NCBI RefSeq assembly: GCF_040274945.1
Contig: NZ_JBEMAR010000003.1
Coordinates: 183,186 to 247,185 of the forward strand
Length of the DNA stretch: 64,000 nt
DNA from: Carnobacterium_B sp040274945
GTDB taxonomy: Bacteria; Bacillota; Bacilli; Lactobacillales; Carnobacteriaceae
Direction of reading: 5' to 3'
Below the pieces are notes generated by a model. It did no database searches and was not told the origin of the DNA. It saw nothing but the letters and a program-made list of their open reading frames with translations. The position numbers and the translations under genes are program-made. This document shows, in pieces, positions 16,864 to 26,519 of the stretch. Within the stretch, counting starts at the first letter, position 1. Each line of letters starts with the position of its first letter.

Positions 16864-17697
16864 TTATTTTGTTTTACGACGACGTGTAATAAATTTATTA
16901 GATTGAGCTTTCTTGTTACGTGTTTTCAATCCAAGAGCAGGTTTACCCCATGGAGTCATTGGACCAGCATGTCCGATTGGAGCTTTACCTTCACCACCAC
17001 CGTGTGGGTGATCGTTCGGGTTCATTACAGATCCACGAACAGTTGGGCGTTTGCCTAACCAACGAGAACGTCCGGCTTTACCAATGTTGATCAATTCATG
17101 TTGTTCATTACCAACAGAACCGATTGTTGCACGACAAGTTCCTAAGATTAGACGAACTTCACCTGAGTTTAAGCGAATCAATACGTATTTGCCTTCTTTA
17201 CCTAACACTTGCGCGCTAGTTCCAGCTGAACGAACTAATTGTGCACCTTTACCTGGTTTCATTTCAATATTGTGGATTACAGTACCAGCAGGAATGTTTT
17301 CTAATGGAAGAGCATTTCCTGTTTTGATATCTACTGTTTCTCCTGAAACGATTTGTTGTCCTACTTGGATTCCTTTAGGTGCGATGATGTATGTTTTAAT
17401 ACCATCAACGTATTGTACTAAAGCAATGTTAGCTGAGCGATTTGGATCGTACTCAATAGTTTTGATGATACCCACGATACCGTCTTTATTACGTTTAAAG
17501 TCGATAACACGGTAGTTACGTTTATGTCCGCCACCACGGTGACGTACCATGATTTTACCAGCATTGTTACGTCCGGCTTTTCTTTTGTTTGGTTCCAACA
17601 AAGTCTTTTCAGGCGTTGTTGAAGTGATTTCTGCGAAATCAGAACCAGTCATATTACGACGGCCGTTTGTGGTAGGTTTGTACTTTCTAATACCCAC
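16864..17697 (-). CDS. rplB: 50S ribosomal protein L2
   Basis: Central large-subunit protein needed for subunit joining and peptidyl transfer, 277 residues. The C-terminal VRGSVMNPNDHPHGGGEGKA contains the essential histidine region. It starts with a GTG at 17697 after GGGAGG. Confidence 0.98.
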   Translation of the reverse strand: MGIRKYKPTTNGRRNMTGSDFAEITSTTPEKTLLEPNKRKAGRNNAGKIMVRHRGGGHKRNYRVIDFKRNKDGIVGIIKTIEYDPNRSANIALVQYVDGIKTYIIAPKGIQVGQQIVSGETVDIKTGNALPLENIPAGTVIHNIEMKPGKGAQLVRSAGTSAQVLGKEGKYVLIRLNSGEVRLILGTCRATIGSVGNEQHELINIGKAGRSRWLGKRPTVRGSVMNPNDHPHGGGEGKAPIGHAGPMTPWGKPALGLKTRNKKAQSNKFITRRRKTK

Positions 17698-17734
17698 GTG
17701 TTTTACCTCCCGATGTTTATTTTCAAAGCTTTAA

Positions 17735-18019
17735 TTAAGCTTCAAACAATTCGATTTCTTTTGATTCAGTTGTTAAAGTTACGATTGCTTTACGACGTTT
17801 TTTAGTGTATCCAGTATGTTTACCCATACGTTTTAATTTTCCACGTACGTTCATGATGTTAACATTAGAAACTTTTACGTCAAAAATTTCTTCAATCGCT
17901 TGTTTTACTTGAGTTTTATTTGCGCGAACATCCACTTCGAAAGTGTATTTTTTGTTATCTTGAGCAGCCATTGCTGCTTCAGTGATAATTGGGCGCAAGA
18001 TTACGTCACGTACATCCAT
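17735..18019 (-). CDS. rplW: 50S ribosomal protein L23
   Basis: Tunnel-exit protein that docks SRP and trigger factor, 94 residues. It opens MDVRDVILRPIITEAAMAAQ. Its ATG overlaps the rplD stop by one base (TAATG), suggesting translational coupling. Confidence 0.97.
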   Translation of the reverse strand: MDVRDVILRPIITEAAMAAQDNKKYTFEVDVRANKTQVKQAIEEIFDVKVSNVNIMNVRGKLKRMGKHTGYTKKRRKAIVTLTTESKEIELFEA

Positions 18020-18642
18020 TATTGAAGAACCTCCTCTAGCTTAGTTAGAGCAGTTTGTGTCAAAATCAATTTTTCATGCGCTACAACATCTAACACAGTA
18101 ACATTATCAAAAGCTACAACTTTAACTCCTGGAAGGTTACGAGCAGATAATGTTGCGAAATCATTGTCGTTTTCTACTACGATAAACGCTTTAGAATCAA
18201 CATTTAGATTTTTTAACACTTGTGCAAATTCTTTAGTTTTTGGTGCATCAAAGTTCAATGCGTCAACAACGATTAAATCTCCGCTTACTACTTTAGTAGA
18301 AAGAACAGATTTGATTGCTAAGCGACGAACTTTTTTAGGAAGTTTGTAGCTGTATGAACGTGGAGTTGGTCCGAAGACGATTCCACCACCGCGCCATTGT
18401 GGAGATCTGATTGACCCTTGACGAGCACGACCAGTTCCTTTTTGAGCCCACGGTTTACGTCCACCACCGCGTACTGCACTGCGGTTTTTAACTGCGTGAT
18501 TTCCTTGTCTTAATGAAGCACGTTGCATGATGATTGCATCAAAAACAACGTTTTCGTTTGGTTCGATACCGAAAATAGCGTCGTTTAAAGTAACTTCACC
18601 ATTTTGTGTACCATCTTGTTTGTATAAGGCTACGTTTGGCAT
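18019..18642 (-). CDS. rplD: 50S ribosomal protein L4
   Basis: Early assembly protein with a tunnel loop; in E. coli it also represses the S10 operon. The 207-residue product has the loop QKGTGRARQGSIRSPQWRGG. Residues at the known macrolide positions (KPWAQKGTGRAR) look wild type. Confidence 0.97.
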   Translation of the reverse strand: MPNVALYKQDGTQNGEVTLNDAIFGIEPNENVVFDAIIMQRASLRQGNHAVKNRSAVRGGGRKPWAQKGTGRARQGSIRSPQWRGGGIVFGPTPRSYSYKLPKKVRRLAIKSVLSTKVVSGDLIVVDALNFDAPKTKEFAQVLKNLNVDSKAFIVVENDNDFATLSARNLPGVKVVAFDNVTVLDVVAHEKLILTQTALTKLEEVLQ

Positions 18643-18667
18643 TCCTTTGTTCCTCCTCTCTTAATTT

Positions 18668-19300
18668 TTATTTAGCTTTTTGAAAAGCTGATTTAATTTG
18701 GATTAAGGATTTTTTAGACCCAGGTACATTTCCTTTAATAAGAATTACATTTTTTTCAACGTCAACGCGAACAACTTCAAGATTTTTGATAGTTACGCGA
18801 TTTCCGCCCATACGACCTGGTAGTAATGTGCGTTTGAATACACGGTTAGGATCTACAGGACCCATTGACCCTGGACGACGGTGGTGACGAGATCCGTGGG
18901 ACATTGGTCCACGACTATGTCCGTGGCGTTTAATAACACCTTGGAATCCTTTACCTTTGGTAGTCCCCGTTACATTAACGATGTCTCCAGCTTTGAAAGC
19001 ATCAACTTTCACTTCTTGTCCTACTTCGTAGTCCCCAAGCTCAACATCGTCAAATTCACGAATGAAGCGCTTAGGAGTAGCATTTGCTTTTGCTACGTGA
19101 CCCATTGCAGGTTTATTAGACAATACTTCACGTTTATCTTGGTAACCCAATTGAACTGCTTCGTAACCATCCGTTTCGATTGTTTTAACTTGTAAAACAA
19201 CGTTTGGAGTTGCTTCGATTACAGTTACTGGAATTAATTCACCAGACTCAGTAAAGACTTGTGTCATTCCTACTTTTTTTCCTAAGATTCCTTTGGTCAT
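18668..19300 (-). CDS. rplC: 50S ribosomal protein L3
   Basis: Large-subunit assembly initiator of 210 residues. It starts MTKGILGKKVGMTQVFTESG and contains KGKGFQGVIKRHGHSRGPMS, the extension reaching toward the peptidyl transferase centre, and HHRRPGSMGPVDPNRVFK. Confidence 0.98.
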   Translation of the reverse strand: MTKGILGKKVGMTQVFTESGELIPVTVIEATPNVVLQVKTIETDGYEAVQLGYQDKREVLSNKPAMGHVAKANATPKRFIREFDDVELGDYEVGQEVKVDAFKAGDIVNVTGTTKGKGFQGVIKRHGHSRGPMSHGSRHHRRPGSMGPVDPNRVFKRTLLPGRMGGNRVTIKNLEVVRVDVEKNVILIKGNVPGSKKSLIQIKSAFQKAK

Positions 19301-19328
19301 GAGTACACCTCCATTATATTTTTTAAAA

Positions 19329-19637
19329 TTAAAGCTTGATTTCGATATCTACGCCAGATGGTAGATCTAGTTTTGTTAAAGCATCAACAGTTTTAGATGT
19401 TGGATTAACAATATCAATCACACGTTTGTGAGTACGCATTTCAAATTGTTCACGAGAATCTTTATATTTGTGAGTCGCACGGATCACAGTGTAAAGAGTT
19501 CTTTCTGTTGGCAATGGAATTGGACCAGATACACTAGCACCAGTTCTTTTTGCTGTTTCTACAATTTTTTCCGCTGATTGATCTAAGATACGATGTTCAT
19601 ATGCTTTTAAGCGGATACGAATCTTTTGTTTTGCCAT
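19329..19637 (-). CDS. rpsJ: 30S ribosomal protein S10
   Basis: First gene of the S10 operon. The 102-residue product MAKQKIRIRLKAYEHRILDQ is also known as NusE, the antitermination partner of NusB. The loop with HKYKDSREQFEMRTHKR is intact. The long leader upstream is structured. Confidence 0.98.
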   Translation of the reverse strand: MAKQKIRIRLKAYEHRILDQSAEKIVETAKRTGASVSGPIPLPTERTLYTVIRATHKYKDSREQFEMRTHKRVIDIVNPTSKTVDALTKLDLPSGVDIEIKL

Positions 19638-19802
19638 TATTTTCCCTCCTTCGCCTATTTTTATAAATTAGACATTGCTCCACGAAAATTTCCGTCACAC
19701 GCGCCGTGACAAAGCGGCCGGGTGTGTCGCAACCTCTCGTTTCATAGCCATTGGGTTTCTTTCGAATACCCCTAGCACGATTCCACTTATGAAATCAGCA
19801 CC
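19638..19802 (-). ncRNA. Structured 5' leader of the S10 operon
   Basis: About 165 untranslated bases separate the S10 promoter from rpsJ. A GC-rich hairpin, unusual for this genome, has arms CACACCCGG.../...GCGCGTGTG at 19696-19726, flanked by GAGAGGTTGCGA. No T-run follows it, so control by transcription termination is not obvious. I infer a binding site for a ribosomal protein such as L4 by analogy with other S10 leaders. Confidence 0.55.
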
Positions 19803-19808
19803 TTTTTA

Positions 19809-19837
19809 ATTATACAAAAAAACACTTTTTTAATCAA
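19809..19837 (-). promoter_or_regulatory. Promoter of the S10 operon
   Basis: On the minus strand TTGATT, 17-base spacer, TATAAT in a very AT-rich setting. The transcript would begin near 19802. Confidence 0.85.
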
Positions 19838-19925
19838 GCTTTTTTTGATGTTTGCTAAATTAATTTATTCTATCTAAAAAATAGTTATCTATTTTTGCAA
19901 ATTTTCTCATCTATCTAGTTCCATG

Positions 19926-19979
19926 AAAAAAATAAACTAAGTTAGGAATACATCAACGTTTCCCATCTTAGCTTATTTT
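19926..19979 (-). terminator. Terminator after ilvE
   Basis: On the minus strand AAAATAAGCTAAG pairs imperfectly with CTTAGTTTATTTT, followed by a T-run. It lies between ilvE and the S10 promoter, insulating the ribosomal operon. Confidence 0.6.
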
Positions 19980-20046
19980 GTTTTGTTTGTCTATTTATTT
20001 GTTTGATTTATTTATTTCTTCTATATAATATCCTAACCGTTTTACT

Positions 20047-21072
20047 TTAGTCTACTTTTTGAATCCAACCAGTTGGTGCTTCTACATCACCATACTGAAT
20101 TCCGGTAAGTTCTTCATACAATTTCTTTGTCACTGGTCCAGTTTCTGTTTCACTATAAAAGACGTGAAAATCATCTTTATTTTGTATCCCACCAATTGGC
20201 GAAATAACAGCAGCTGTTCCACAGGCCCCAGCTTCTTTAAAATTATCTAGTTGATTAATCAATACATCTCCTTCGACAACTTCAAGCCCCAAACGTTCTT
20301 TCGCTAGATAAAGCAATGAATATTTTGTGATGCTCGGTAAAATAGAAGGCGATACCGGTGTCACAAACTTATTATCTTTTGTAATCCCAAAGAAATTTGC
20401 TGAACCTACTTCTTCTATCTTAGTATGGGTTGTCGGATCTAAATAAATTGCATCACTAAAATTGCGTTTGTGAGCCTCAGCTCCGGGAAGCAAGCTGCCT
20501 CCATAGTTTCCTCCAACTTTTGCTGCTCCAGTTCCATTTCCAGCAGCTCTATCATAATCAGAAACCATAAAGTTAGTTGGCTTCAATCCACCTTTAAAGT
20601 AAGCACCAACAGGCATACAAAAAATAGAAAATAGATATTCTTCTGCTGGCTTTACTCCAATGTTATCTCCTACACCAATCATATAAGGACGAAGATACAA
20701 TGAACCTCCTGTACCATATGGCGGAATATACTGTTCATTTGCTTTTACTACTTTTTTAACAGCCTCGATAAATGCATCTGTCGGTATAGCAGGCATCATT
20801 AATCTTCTACAGCTGCGTTGCATACGTTCAGCATTTTGATCCGGTCGGAACAAATTGATTGAACCGTCTTTTGTCCGGTAAGCTTTCATCCCTTCGAAAA
20901 CTGTTTGTCCATAGTGTAAGGCTGTCGACCCTTCACTGATATGAACTTTATTGTCTTCTGACAAAGTTCCATTATCCCATTCTCCATCTTTCCAGAACGA
21001 AATGTATCTATAATCGGTTTTTATGTAACTAAAACCTAAATTATTCCAGTCAATATCTACAGTTTTTGTCAT
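20047..21072 (-). CDS. ilvE: Branched-chain amino acid aminotransferase
   Basis: PLP-dependent fold-type IV transaminase interconverting leucine, isoleucine and valine with their 2-oxo acids. The product has 341 residues from the ATG at 21072, which follows AAGGAG; an earlier in-frame start was rejected. Visible family features are LHYGQTVFEGMKAYR, the region with the PLP-binding lysine (GAAKVGGNYGGSLLPGAEAH), and GTAAVISPIGGI near the C-terminus. It is a single gene with its own terminator. In lactic acid bacteria this enzyme also makes cheese and meat flavour precursors. Confidence 0.95.
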   Translation of the reverse strand: MTKTVDIDWNNLGFSYIKTDYRYISFWKDGEWDNGTLSEDNKVHISEGSTALHYGQTVFEGMKAYRTKDGSINLFRPDQNAERMQRSCRRLMMPAIPTDAFIEAVKKVVKANEQYIPPYGTGGSLYLRPYMIGVGDNIGVKPAEEYLFSIFCMPVGAYFKGGLKPTNFMVSDYDRAAGNGTGAAKVGGNYGGSLLPGAEAHKRNFSDAIYLDPTTHTKIEEVGSANFFGITKDNKFVTPVSPSILPSITKYSLLYLAKERLGLEVVEGDVLINQLDNFKEAGACGTAAVISPIGGIQNKDDFHVFYSETETGPVTKKLYEELTGIQYGDVEAPTGWIQKVD

Positions 21073-21177
21073 TCTATCACTCCTTATCACTAATGCTCTT
21101 TAGTGTAACATAACAATGATAAAATTATGAGAGTTTTCTTACTATTATAAAAATTTTATCTATATGTCCATTCATTT

Positions 21178-21675
21178 TTACTTCCCTAAATCATTCACTA
21201 TAACTTGTACAACTTCTTCTTGTGTCAACTCTTTTGGAATCATTTTTTCATGCGGAACTCCTAGATAATCCTTTTCATTCCACCAACTACGCATCTCTTT
21301 TTCGCCAAATTCATTTACCTTCGTTCTTTTTTTATGCCTGTCAAGAGTCTCATCAAAAGGTATGTCAAAGTAATAAGTATAAACATTCGGTTTAAACATA
21401 TTTATTAAATCTAGCAGCATATTTTTATACCTCTCGTTGACCATGATCCCCTCTACAATGACAACAGGACACTTCCCTAATCCGTATTCCGCAATTTGCT
21501 TGATTAAGCCGATAGATAGATTGCCATCTCGATCATTGACTTTAAGCATGTCTCGCCTAACTACATCTTGAGAAACCACTAAAGTAGCTTCACCCAATAG
21601 TTCTTGCAACTTTAAAGCCGTTGTTGTTTTACCACTTCCAGAATTCCCACGCAAAATAATTAGTTTTGAGTTCAT
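21178..21675 (-). CDS. P-loop kinase-like protein of unknown substrate
   Basis: A 165-residue protein with a clear Walker A at the N-terminus (ILRGNSGSGKTTTALKLQEL, residues 7-26) and a Walker-B-like strand VVIVEGIMV (about 71-79). The overall size and the late arginine-rich helix LDRHKKRTK resemble small nucleoside/shikimate-type kinases and zeta-toxin-like P-loop proteins. There is no neighbouring antitoxin. It lies alone between tuf and ilvE, separated from tuf by a terminator, so its substrate is unknown. An AGGAG box precedes the ATG at 21675. Confidence 0.8.
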   Translation of the reverse strand: MNSKLIILRGNSGSGKTTTALKLQELLGEATLVVSQDVVRRDMLKVNDRDGNLSIGLIKQIAEYGLGKCPVVIVEGIMVNERYKNMLLDLINMFKPNVYTYYFDIPFDETLDRHKKRTKVNEFGEKEMRSWWNEKDYLGVPHEKMIPKELTQEEVVQVIVNDLGK

Positions 21676-21773
21676 CTTTACAACTCCTAGTGAATAGATA
21701 GTCTGATAGTCTTCTTATCTATTATACTCTATCCATAAGAATTTTCTTTTGAAAACCACTATTCGTTGCCAAA

Positions 21774-21807
21774 TAAAAAAGCCCTGTCGCAATGACAGGG
21801 CTTTTTT
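21774..21807 (-). terminator. Terminator of the str operon (after tuf)
   Basis: The stem AAGCCCTGTC/GACAGGGCTT with a GCAAT loop is flanked by A-run and T-run on the two sides, so it can work in both directions. It lies about 65 bases after the tuf stop codon. Confidence 0.9.
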
Positions 21808-21868
21808 CTCGTATGATCACGCTCTATACCAGATAGAGTCAATTTTTAATGTTTATTTTTAGAGTTGA

Positions 21869-23059
21869 TTAAGCTTCGATTGAAGCAACAACGCCGGCTC
21901 CAACAGTACGTCCACCTTCACGAATAGTGAATTTAGTACCTGGGTCGATAGCGATAGGTGCGATCAATTCAACGTTAATTGTAACGTTGTCTCCTGGCAT
22001 AACCATTTCAGTACCTTCTGGTAACTCAACAACACCAGTTACGTCAGTAGTACGGAAGTAAAATTGTGGGCGGTAGTTAGCGAAGAATGGAGTGTGACGT
22101 CCACCTTCTTCTTTAGATAAGATATAAACTTCACCTGAGAATTTTGTATGTGGAGTAATTGAACCTGGTTTAGCTAAAACTTGTCCACGTTGGATGTCTT
22201 CACGAGCAACCCCACGTAATAATGCACCAATGTTGTCCCCTGCTTGAGCAAAGTCTAACAATTTACGGAACATTTCAACACCAGTAACTGTTGATTTAGT
22301 AGTAGCTTCATGAATTCCGATGATTTCTACTTCTTCACCGACTTTAATTTGTCCAGTTTCTACACGTCCGGTAGCAACTGTTCCACGTCCAGTAATTGAG
22401 AATACATCCTCAACTGGCATCATGAATGGTTTGTCAGTATCACGTTCTGGAGTTGGGATGTAAGAATCTACAGCATCCATCAATTCCATGATTTTATTTT
22501 CGAATTCTTCAACGCCTTCAAGAGCTTTAAGAGCTGAACCAGAAACAACTGGAGTGTCATCGCCTGGGAAGTCATATTCAGATAATAAATCACGAACTTC
22601 CATTTCAACTAATTCTAGTAATTCTTCATCATCAACTTGGTCAACTTTGTTTAAGAAAACAACGATGTATGGAACACCAACTTGGCGAGACAATAGAATG
22701 TGTTCACGAGTTTGTGGCATTGGACCATCAGCAGCAGATACCACTAAGATAGCTCCATCCATTTGTGCAGCACCAGTGATCATGTTTTTAACATAGTCAG
22801 CATGGCCTGGGCAGTCTACGTGAGCGTAGTGACGAGTTTCAGTTTCGTATTCAACGTGAGAAGTGTTGATCGTGATTCCACGTTCGCGTTCTTCAGGAGC
22901 TCCATCGATAGAAGCGTAGTCCGTTGCAGTACTCTTGAAACCTCTTTTAGCTAATACAGTTGTGATTGCAGCAGTTAATGTTGTTTTACCATGGTCAACG
23001 TGTCCAATAGTACCAATGTTAACGTGCGTTTTTGAGCGATCGTATTTTTCTTTTGCCAT
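21869..23059 (-). CDS. tuf: Elongation factor Tu
   Basis: GTPase delivering aminoacyl-tRNA to the ribosome. The 396-residue sequence has the G1 motif GHVDHGKT, the G3 motif DCPGHADY and the G4 motif NKVD, with the switch I effector region ERERGITIN. It is the last gene of the str operon and also has its own promoter at 23142-23170, consistent with the high demand for this protein. Confidence 0.99.
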   Translation of the reverse strand: MAKEKYDRSKTHVNIGTIGHVDHGKTTLTAAITTVLAKRGFKSTATDYASIDGAPEERERGITINTSHVEYETETRHYAHVDCPGHADYVKNMITGAAQMDGAILVVSAADGPMPQTREHILLSRQVGVPYIVVFLNKVDQVDDEELLELVEMEVRDLLSEYDFPGDDTPVVSGSALKALEGVEEFENKIMELMDAVDSYIPTPERDTDKPFMMPVEDVFSITGRGTVATGRVETGQIKVGEEVEIIGIHEATTKSTVTGVEMFRKLLDFAQAGDNIGALLRGVAREDIQRGQVLAKPGSITPHTKFSGEVYILSKEEGGRHTPFFANYRPQFYFRTTDVTGVVELPEGTEMVMPGDNVTINVELIAPIAIDPGTKFTIREGGRTVGAGVVASIEA

Positions 23060-23141
23060 TTTAGTAATTTCCTCCTCATAGTGAGTTGTTTTTTAGTGAT
23101 AAGAACAGAATAAGTTTATTCCGTCCCCATCATTTGTAAAA

Positions 23142-23170
23142 ATTATAACGATTATTCATTAGAAAATCAA
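23142..23170 (-). promoter_or_regulatory. Internal promoter before tuf
   Basis: On the minus strand TTGATT, 17-base spacer, TATAAT in the 138-base gap between fusA and tuf. Confidence 0.8.
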
Positions 23171-23197
23171 TACTTAACGTTGGAGAGCAAATTAAGA

Positions 23198-25285
23198 TTA
23201 GTTTGCTGATCCGCCATTTTTCTTGATGATTTCTTCAGAAATAGATTTTGGTACATCTTCATAATGATCAAATGTCATTGAGAAAGTACCGCGACCTTGT
23301 GTTGCTGAACGTAATGCAGTTGCATAACCGAACATTTCAGCTAATGGAATCATACCTTTAACGATAGTAGTATTTCCACGAGCTTCAGAACCTTCGATAC
23401 GTCCACGACGAGCAGAGATGTGTCCCATTACGTCTCCTAAATAATCTTCAGGAATTGTAATTTCAACACCCATCATAGGCTCTAGGATAACTGGATTTGC
23501 TTTTTTAGCAGCATTTTTCAATGCCATTGAAGCAGCAACTTTAAAGGCAGTTTCATTTGAATCGACATCATGGTATGAACCATCATAAAGTTTTGCTTTA
23601 ATATCAACTAATGGATATCCAGCAAGAACTCCGTTGTCTAATGAAGCTTCCAAACCAGCTTTAACTGCTGGGATATATTCACGAGGAACAGTACCACCAA
23701 CGATTGCATCCTCAAAGTCAAAGCCTTTTCCTTCTTCATTAGGAGAGAATTCGATCCATACGTGACCGTATTGACCTTTACCACCTGATTGACGAACGAA
23801 TTTACCTTCAGCTTGAGTAGAACCACGGAATGTTTCACGATAAGAAACTTGTGGAGCACCAACACTAGCTTCAACATTGAATTCACGTCTCATACGGTCA
23901 ACAATGATGTCCAAGTGTAACTCACCCATACCAGCGATAATTGTTTCGCCAGTTTCGTGGTCAGTTTCAGCACGGAAAGTTGGATCTTCTTCAGCAAGTT
24001 TTTGTAACGCAACACCCATTTTATCTTGGTCTGCTTTTGATTTTGGTTCAATAGCTACTTGGATAACTGGTTCTGGAAAGTCCATTGATTCTAAAATCAC
24101 TTGTACTTTTTCATCACACAAAGTGTCACCAGTAGTCGTATTTTTCAATCCAACAGCTGCTGCAATATCTCCAGCAAATACTTCAGGAATTTCGCTACGA
24201 GAGTTCGCATGCATTTGCAAGATACGACCTACACGTTCACGTTTACCTTTAGTAGAGTTTTGGACATAAGATCCAGCTTGTAACGTACCAGAATAAACAC
24301 GGAAGAAAGTTAAACGACCTACATATGGGTCAGTCATAACTTTAAAGGCCAATGCTGAGAATGGTTCGCTGTCATCAGCATGACGTTCTACAGTTTCTTC
24401 AGAATTTGGTAAAATTCCTTGGATTGCAGCTACATCAAGTGGTGACGGTAGGTAATCAACTACTGCATCAAGCATCAATTGAACACCTTTGTTTTTAAAT
24501 GCTGAACCACATAAGACTGGGTAGAATTCAACGTTAACTGTTGCAGTACGGATAGCTTTTTTCAATTCAGCTTCAGAGATCTCTTCACCTTCAAGATATT
24601 TCTCCATTAAAGCTTCATCTGTATCTGCTACTGCTTCAACTAATTTTGTACGCCATTCTTCTGCTAATTCTGCGTATTCTTCAGGAATGTCTTCCTCACG
24701 GATATCTGTTCCTAAATCATTTGTATACATTTCAGCTTTCATCTTAACCAAGTCAATGATACCTGTGAAGTTATCTTCAGCACCAATTGGCAATTGAATC
24801 GGATGAGCGTTTGCTTGTAAGCGGTCAAGAATAGTACCAACAGAATACAAGAAATCTGCACCTGTTTTGTCCATTTTGTTTACAAATACAATACGAGGTA
24901 CGCCGTAAGTTGTTGCTTGACGCCAAACTGTTTCAGTTTGAGGCTCAACACCTGATTGTGCATCAAGTAAAGCAACAGCACCATCTAATACACGTAGAGA
25001 ACGTTCTACTTCAACAGTGAAGTCAACGTGACCAGGAGTATCAATGATGTTTACGCGGTGATCATGCCAAGCAGCTGTTGTTGCAGCTGATGTAATTGTA
25101 ATACCACGTTCTTGTTCTTGTTCCATCCAGTCCATTTGTGAAGCACCCTCATGGGTTTCACCAATTTTGTGGATTTTACCAGTATAATACAGAACACGTT
25201 CAGTTGTTGTTGTTTTACCAGCATCAATATGAGCCATGATTCCAATATTACGTGTATTCTCTAGAGAAAATTCTCTTTTTGCCAT
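23198..25285 (-). CDS. fusA: Elongation factor G
   Basis: Translocation GTPase of 695 residues. The G1 motif is AHIDAGKTTTTE, the G3 motif DTPGHVDF and the G4 motif NKMDKTGAD. Domain IV carries YRETFRGSTQAEGKFVRQSG and domain V ends with TQGRGTFSMTFDHYEDVPKS. It lies between rpsG and tuf in the standard order. Confidence 0.99.
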   Translation of the reverse strand: MAKREFSLENTRNIGIMAHIDAGKTTTTERVLYYTGKIHKIGETHEGASQMDWMEQEQERGITITSAATTAAWHDHRVNIIDTPGHVDFTVEVERSLRVLDGAVALLDAQSGVEPQTETVWRQATTYGVPRIVFVNKMDKTGADFLYSVGTILDRLQANAHPIQLPIGAEDNFTGIIDLVKMKAEMYTNDLGTDIREEDIPEEYAELAEEWRTKLVEAVADTDEALMEKYLEGEEISEAELKKAIRTATVNVEFYPVLCGSAFKNKGVQLMLDAVVDYLPSPLDVAAIQGILPNSEETVERHADDSEPFSALAFKVMTDPYVGRLTFFRVYSGTLQAGSYVQNSTKGKRERVGRILQMHANSRSEIPEVFAGDIAAAVGLKNTTTGDTLCDEKVQVILESMDFPEPVIQVAIEPKSKADQDKMGVALQKLAEEDPTFRAETDHETGETIIAGMGELHLDIIVDRMRREFNVEASVGAPQVSYRETFRGSTQAEGKFVRQSGGKGQYGHVWIEFSPNEEGKGFDFEDAIVGGTVPREYIPAVKAGLEASLDNGVLAGYPLVDIKAKLYDGSYHDVDSNETAFKVAASMALKNAAKKANPVILEPMMGVEITIPEDYLGDVMGHISARRGRIEGSEARGNTTIVKGMIPLAEMFGYATALRSATQGRGTFSMTFDHYEDVPKSISEEIIKKNGGSAN

Positions 25286-25390
25286 CTTTGCAATAACACC
25301 TCTCTTAATTTAATTTGAACTAAGAAACTTCAATTCTTCCTTTAAAGGCTAAGCTGCAAAAGTGCACCAAAGCCTTCTCTAGAAAAAATC

Positions 25391-25861
25391 TTACCAACGG
25401 TAGTGAGCAAAAGCTTTATTTGCTTCAGCCATTTTATGAGTGTCTTCACGTTTTTTAACTGCTGCTCCAGTATTGTTAGCAGCATCCATGATTTCTTTAG
25501 CAAGACGTTGTTCCATAGTATCTTCTCCACGTAGACGAGAGTAGCTTACTAACCAACGAAGAGCAAGAGCCGTACGACGTTCTGGACGAACTTCGATCGG
25601 AACTTGGTAGTTAGAACCCCCAACACGGCGAGCTTTAACTTCAAGAACAGGCATGATATTTTTCATTGCTTGTTCAAATACTTCAATAGGTTCGTTGCCA
25701 GTTTGTTCTTTAATCATGTCAAATGCATTATAAAGAATTGTAGCAGCTTTCCCACGTTTTCCGTCAACCATGATACGGTTGATCAAACGAGTTACAAGTT
25801 TAGAATTATAAAGTGGATCAGGTAAAACATCACGTTTAGTAATAGGACCTTTACGAGGCAT
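25391..25861 (-). CDS. rpsG: 30S ribosomal protein S7
   Basis: Head assembly initiator at the E site. The 156-residue product opens MPRKGPITKRDVLPDPLYNS and ends DTHKMAEANKAFAHYRW. In E. coli it represses translation of the str operon. Confidence 0.98.
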   Translation of the reverse strand: MPRKGPITKRDVLPDPLYNSKLVTRLINRIMVDGKRGKAATILYNAFDMIKEQTGNEPIEVFEQAMKNIMPVLEVKARRVGGSNYQVPIEVRPERRTALALRWLVSYSRLRGEDTMEQRLAKEIMDAANNTGAAVKKREDTHKMAEANKAFAHYRW

Positions 25862-25933
25862 CCAAATTCCTCCTTTCGATAATAATTATCTTTTTAGAAT
25901 AGTTTTTTTTATTTCATTTAAGCAATAAGCTTA

Positions 25934-26344
25934 TTATTTAGGGCGTTTAGTTCCGTATTTAGAACGGCTTTGTTTACGATCTGCAACACCAGCAGTATCT
26001 AAAGCTCCACGAACGATGTGGTAACGAACTCCTGGTAAATCTTTCACTCGTCCTCCACGTAAAAGAACCACACTATGTTCTTGCAAGTTGTGACCTTCAC
26101 CTGGGATATAAGCAGTTACTTCAATTAAGTTAGACAAACGAACACGTGCATATTTACGTAACGCTGAGTTAGGTTTTTTAGGAGTCATAGTTCCCACACG
26201 AGTACAAACACCACGTTTTTGAGGTGAGTTTACTGTTGTTTGTTTTTTTCTTTTGCTGTTGTAACCTCTGTTTAAAGCCGGAGATTCAGACTTTTCAATT
26301 TTTGATTTACGAGGTTTACGTACTAATTGATTAATAGTAGGCAT
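25934..26344 (-). CDS. rpsL: 30S ribosomal protein S12
   Basis: Decoding-centre protein, 136 residues, first gene of the str operon. The streptomycin-related sites are wild type: lysines in TMTPKKPNSALRKYARV and in GGRVKDLPGVRYHIVRG. The N-terminus MPTINQLVRKPRKSKIEKSE is the form found in Firmicutes. Confidence 0.98.
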   Translation of the reverse strand: MPTINQLVRKPRKSKIEKSESPALNRGYNSKRKKQTTVNSPQKRGVCTRVGTMTPKKPNSALRKYARVRLSNLIEVTAYIPGEGHNLQEHSVVLLRGGRVKDLPGVRYHIVRGALDTAGVADRKQSRSKYGTKRPK

Positions 26345-26519
26345 CGATTGTTTCCTCCTTCCCTATGTTATTATTCTAGTCCACACATCCAGGCGGTTCT
26401 TTTTTTAGCAAAAAAATAAGTGCTGCAAAACTGCAACCAACCAGTCTGTATAGTTTAAGGCCAATGTACCAGTCAGCACGACTGATAGACAGGAATCTGC
26501 GTACAAAAGCACCTTTTGA

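Noticed and set aside
15719..18500. Antibiotic-resistance alterations in L22, L4 or S12
   Set aside because: The L4 tunnel loop, the L22 hairpin and the S12 lysine sites read as wild type.
21178..21675. Zeta-type toxin of a toxin-antitoxin pair
   Set aside because: There is no adjacent small antitoxin gene, only terminators and spacers; the P-loop alone is not specific.
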